A stretch of DNA of 24,977 bases from Christensenella sp. UBA1385 (GTDB lineage: Bacteria; Bacillota; Clostridia; Christensenellales; Aristaeellaceae). Made by a program: the position numbers and the translations under genes. This document shows, one piece after another, positions 22,756 through 24,977 of the stretch (positions are counted from its first letter, which is position 1; each line of letters starts with the position of its first letter). The DNA lies in the NCBI GenBank assembly GCA_002305755.1, contig DBQV01000071.1, forward strand, positions 6,869 to 31,845, given 5' to 3'. The notes under the pieces are model-generated. The model was not told where the DNA came from. It was given only the letters and a program-made list of their open reading frames with translations, and ran no database searches.

Positions 22756-22783
22756 AAAAAGCCGTCCCGCGGGGCGGCTTTTT
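22756..22783. terminator. Bidirectional intrinsic terminator
   Basis: AAAAAGCCGTCCCGC pairs with its mirror GGGGCGGCTTTTT (one G-T pair), with T runs on both strands. It separates the MBL-fold gene from the convergent YdcZ-type transporter gene. Confidence 0.9.
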
Positions 22784-22817
22784 GACTGTGATGAAGCCGG
22801 CGGCCTTGATGGAGCCC

Positions 22818-23690
22818 TCAGCCCTCGGCCGTCTTTCTTTCGCGGCGCCTGTCCAGCAGCAGGTTGAGCGAAAGACCGGCCAGCACGAAGAGGCCGCCGA
22901 CCAGGTTATTGAGCGCGAAGGCCCCGGTCAGCGCCATATCCAGCAGCAGCCCGGCCATCACCTGGCCCACAAAGAGTGTGAGCGTCATGTAGAAGGCGGG
23001 GATCCTGCCCACGCAGATGTTGGAGATCACCAGGATCACGCCGCCCAGCAGGCCGCCCAGATAGGTCTGCGGCGGGGCGCTCAGCATGTAGCCCAGGCTG
23101 TGCTCCGTGCCCCGCAACGCGAGCAGCAGCAGGCTGCCCAGCAGGCCCGCGCCGTAGTTGATCATCGTGCCCGTAGACAGGCCGTTGACCCGCGCCTGCC
23201 GCGCGTTGATCAGCCGTGAAACCAGCACCAGCGCGCCGCCCAGCAGGCTGACCAGCACGGGCAGCCAGGCAAAATCGTCCCACATGAACAGGATGCCGGC
23301 CAGCGAAAGCAGGCTGCCCCAGAGCTTTTGCTTCCGGAAGGGGCGCCTGGGCAGGCCCAACACGCCGAAATGGTCGGCCGCCAGGCTGGCGGAGCTCTCG
23401 CCCAGCAGGCTCAGCGCCAGCATGGCCGACACGCTGATGCGCCCGAAGGCGTAGTTGTTGAACACCGTGATGATCAGGCCCAGCAGGCCCGCCAGATACA
23501 TCCAGAAGGGCAGCCTGTGAAAGCGGGGCTTTTCGCGCCTGACCAGCATCAATACCAGCGTGAACAGCAGGCCCCACAGGTGGATGATGACCAAAGCGGG
23601 CGGCTGGCCCAGATGGGCGCTCAGCCCGCCGTTGAAGACCACCATCACCGAGATCAGCACGCCGCCCAGCAGAGAAAACAGATAATACAT
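22818..23690 (-). CDS. DMT-superfamily transporter, YdcZ/DUF606 tandem
   Basis: A 290-residue membrane protein with about ten hydrophobic segments arranged as two homologous five-helix halves (start about 1-145 and 150-285). Each half opens with a GG-x-L-IS-x-N or GGALVLVSRLINA type helix seen in the DUF606/YdcZ family of the drug/metabolite transporter superfamily. Many YdcZ proteins are single halves that work as pairs, whereas this is the fused form. GGAGGG lies before the ATG. It follows the thioesterase gene by 43 bases on the same strand and probably shares its transcript. The substrate is unknown. An acyl or lipid-related compound would fit the neighbour but is only a guess. Confidence 0.85.
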   Translation of the reverse strand: MYYLFSLLGGVLISVMVVFNGGLSAHLGQPPALVIIHLWGLLFTLVLMLVRREKPRFHRLPFWMYLAGLLGLIITVFNNYAFGRISVSAMLALSLLGESSASLAADHFGVLGLPRRPFRKQKLWGSLLSLAGILFMWDDFAWLPVLVSLLGGALVLVSRLINARQARVNGLSTGTMINYGAGLLGSLLLLALRGTEHSLGYMLSAPPQTYLGGLLGGVILVISNICVGRIPAFYMTLTLFVGQVMAGLLLDMALTGAFALNNLVGGLFVLAGLSLNLLLDRRRERKTAEG

Positions 23691-23733
23691 CGAGCCCTCC
23701 GGCGCTCAGCGCCAGCAGATTGTCTTCCCTCGG

Positions 23734-24468
23734 TCAGGCGCCCTCGCCCAGCGCGCCGCCCGCGGACAGCAGCAGCGCGCCCTCCCGCTCGCAGCGCAGC
23801 GAGAAGCGAGGGCCGCGCGTTGTCAGCGTCAGCAGCACGGGGCCGCCGGGCAGTATCTCACGCGCATAGTTGACGATCAGATGGCCGACAGGGGCGTCCC
23901 TCAGCCGCTCCGCCCCCAGCATGTCGCACACCCAGTCGCCCACCCTGGTGTTGTTCACATGGCCATTTACGTCAAAATCGCAGTAGTGCAGCTCCCGCTC
24001 CGCACTCACGCTGTCCCCCTCCAGGTCTTCCACCGCGGCGGGAAAGCTGCCGAAGGGCTTTGGCAGGTCCGAGGTGTCGGGGATCAGCGCGGCCACATCT
24101 GGCAGGCTGATCATGCGGTGGGTGGAAGCGTCCGCCAGCGTCCAGCCGCCGATGCCTTCGGCCAGCAGCCGGCCGTCCTCCGTCTCGAAGCGGTGATAGC
24201 GGGCGTAGAGCGTGCGCCGCGCGGGGCCGGGGTGGGTGCGCGCCACGATGGTCTCGCCCGGGCGGGGCGAGCTCAGCAGCCTGTACTCGTTGCGCGCAAG
24301 GATCCAGACGGCGTTCCTGCGCAGCATGGCCTCGCGGCCCACACCCAGCAGCTCCCCGTGGCGGCCTCCCATCTCCTGCATCATCAGCAGGATCTGCGAG
24401 GGCCTCAGGCGGCCGTACCGGTCGCTCAGGCTCAGTGTGAATAAAAAGCGTTCGCTCAGTTCGCGCAT
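23734..24468 (-). CDS. Acyl-ACP thioesterase (FatA-like)
   Basis: A 244-residue cytoplasmic enzyme expected to release free fatty acids from acyl carrier protein. It has the double hot-dog layout of bacterial acyl-ACP thioesterases. The N-terminal half carries SDRYGRLRPSQILLMMQEMG and the substrate-channel region NAVWILARNEYRL; the second half carries the catalytic-type motif DFDVNGHVNN (D164-N173, with N168 and H170). Length is normal for the family. AAGGAGG lies 5-7 bases before the ATG. It is the first gene of a probable two-gene operon with the YdcZ-type transporter. Chain-length preference cannot be read from sequence. Confidence 0.9.
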   Translation of the reverse strand: MRELSERFLFTLSLSDRYGRLRPSQILLMMQEMGGRHGELLGVGREAMLRRNAVWILARNEYRLLSSPRPGETIVARTHPGPARRTLYARYHRFETEDGRLLAEGIGGWTLADASTHRMISLPDVAALIPDTSDLPKPFGSFPAAVEDLEGDSVSAERELHYCDFDVNGHVNNTRVGDWVCDMLGAERLRDAPVGHLIVNYAREILPGGPVLLTLTTRGPRFSLRCEREGALLLSAGGALGEGA

Positions 24469-24977
24469 GGCGGCCTCCTTGTTTGGGTGGGTCTATCATA
24501 TCACATGCTGCTGTAAAGCTGCTGTGGGCGAGGGGCGTCTTGTTCTGGGAGACAAATCCCGGCCGCAAAAAAAAGACGTGAATGGGGAACGATCCTTTGC
24601 TGCATTGCGGATGGGTAACTGGCAATGATAGAAAGCATTCCCTGTGAGAATGATAACACATTCTTTGACGTTTTTCCTGGATTCAGTTTGTTCTTTTGTG
24701 CAGCCCGATAAGAAAGAGGACTTTGGCACCGGGATGTGACAGGCTTTTGAAGCCGGCAGCTCTGTATGCGGAAACGGACGGGAAACTTGTTTCTCTACAG
24801 AACGGCTGGAAGGTTCGAAAGAAGGAAACCGCAAAATCCTATTTAAGAAACCGCTTGCGCAAGCATTCCTGTCCTGATATCCGGCATAACTGCTCCATTG
24901 CACCATACCCTCCATGGCCTTTGGGCAGACTCTGTTGCTTGACAGCTTACAATAATTTCCCGATTTGTAATATCAAG
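24469..24977. other. Low-GC gene-free right end
   Basis: Apart from the thioesterase leader and promoter, I see no gene in these 509 bases. GC falls well below the rest of the window (24 of 60 bases in the row 24661-24720). A 139-codon open frame on the minus strand (24496-24915) lacks family resemblance, is rich in S, R and P and has no ribosome binding site. A perfect palindrome GCTTGCGCAAGC lies at 24853-24864, and an isolated TTGACA at 24939-24944 has no matching -10 at the right distance. The block may be degraded mobile DNA or the upstream region of a gene beyond the window. Confidence 0.55.
24495..24503 (-). promoter_or_regulatory. Extended -10 promoter of the thioesterase operon
   Basis: On the minus strand TGATATGAT gives a TATGAT hexamer (24500-24495) directly preceded by TGA, an extended -10. 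No good -35 is visible. It lies 27 bases upstream of the thioesterase start. Confidence 0.5.

Overview
The window is about 25 kb of GC-rich DNA (most rows of coding sequence run near 60-70 percent G+C). It looks like a Firmicutes, Clostridia-type bacterium. Supporting signs are strong AGGAGG ribosome binding sites, clean sigma-A promoters, a lysine (L-box) riboswitch, a DUF6054 protein, a PduL-type phosphotransacylase, a D-Ala-D-Ala carboxypeptidase with peptidoglycan-binding repeats and an SPFH/zinc-ribbon protein. A gut clostridial lineage is my best guess. The species cannot be named from the sequence alone. Several exported proteins carry A-x-A signal-peptidase-I sites and no lipobox, so the envelope type is not certain.

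Layout. 118-4908 (+): an efflux-type operon of TetR regulator, MacB/LolD-type ATPase, 8-TM FtsX-like permease and HlyD-like adaptor, ending in a strong terminator. 5155-7077 (+): a pseudo-receiver protein and an SPFH protein with two zinc ribbons, driven by an extended -10 promoter. 7078-7456: a gene-free block holding a candidate palindromic repeat or MITE-like element bounded by two copies of the same hairpin. 7457-8440 (+): a Gfo/Idh/MocA oxidoreductase. 8538-10266 (-): a D-Ala-D-Ala carboxypeptidase preceded by an ECF sigma factor that has lost region 4. 10387-13080 (+): promoter, lysine riboswitch and a three-gene amino-acid ABC importer, which the riboswitch marks as a probable lysine importer. 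13248-16841 (-): two adjacent complex-I-antiporter-like membrane subunits (NuoM-like, then NuoL-like) with no other complex I, Mrp or hydrogenase genes beside them. 17044-17493 (+): a Fur/PerR-family regulator divergent from them. 17689-18255 (-): PduL. 18385-19890 (+): DUF6054 protein, cysteine hydrolase of the isochorismatase family, and a DUF1905-DUF1801 fusion, tightly packed. 20212-22731 (+): a large secreted metallo-beta-lactamase-fold protein in a stretch of clearly lower GC. 22818-24468 (-): YdcZ-type DMT transporter and acyl-ACP thioesterase. 24469-24977: promoter, then low-GC DNA without a recognisable gene.

How the parts work together. The clearest circuit is the lysine riboswitch, where intracellular lysine would shut off its own importer. 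The TetR gene overlaps its ABC pump and probably controls it in response to a pump substrate. The NuoM/NuoL-like pair has its own strong promoter and is translationally coupled, which suggests a self-contained ion-translocating module or one that docks with a partner encoded elsewhere. The most open-ended parts are the large MBL-fold exoprotein, the orphan antiporter pair, the pseudo-receiver/SPFH pair and the hairpin-bounded repeat at 7164-7427.
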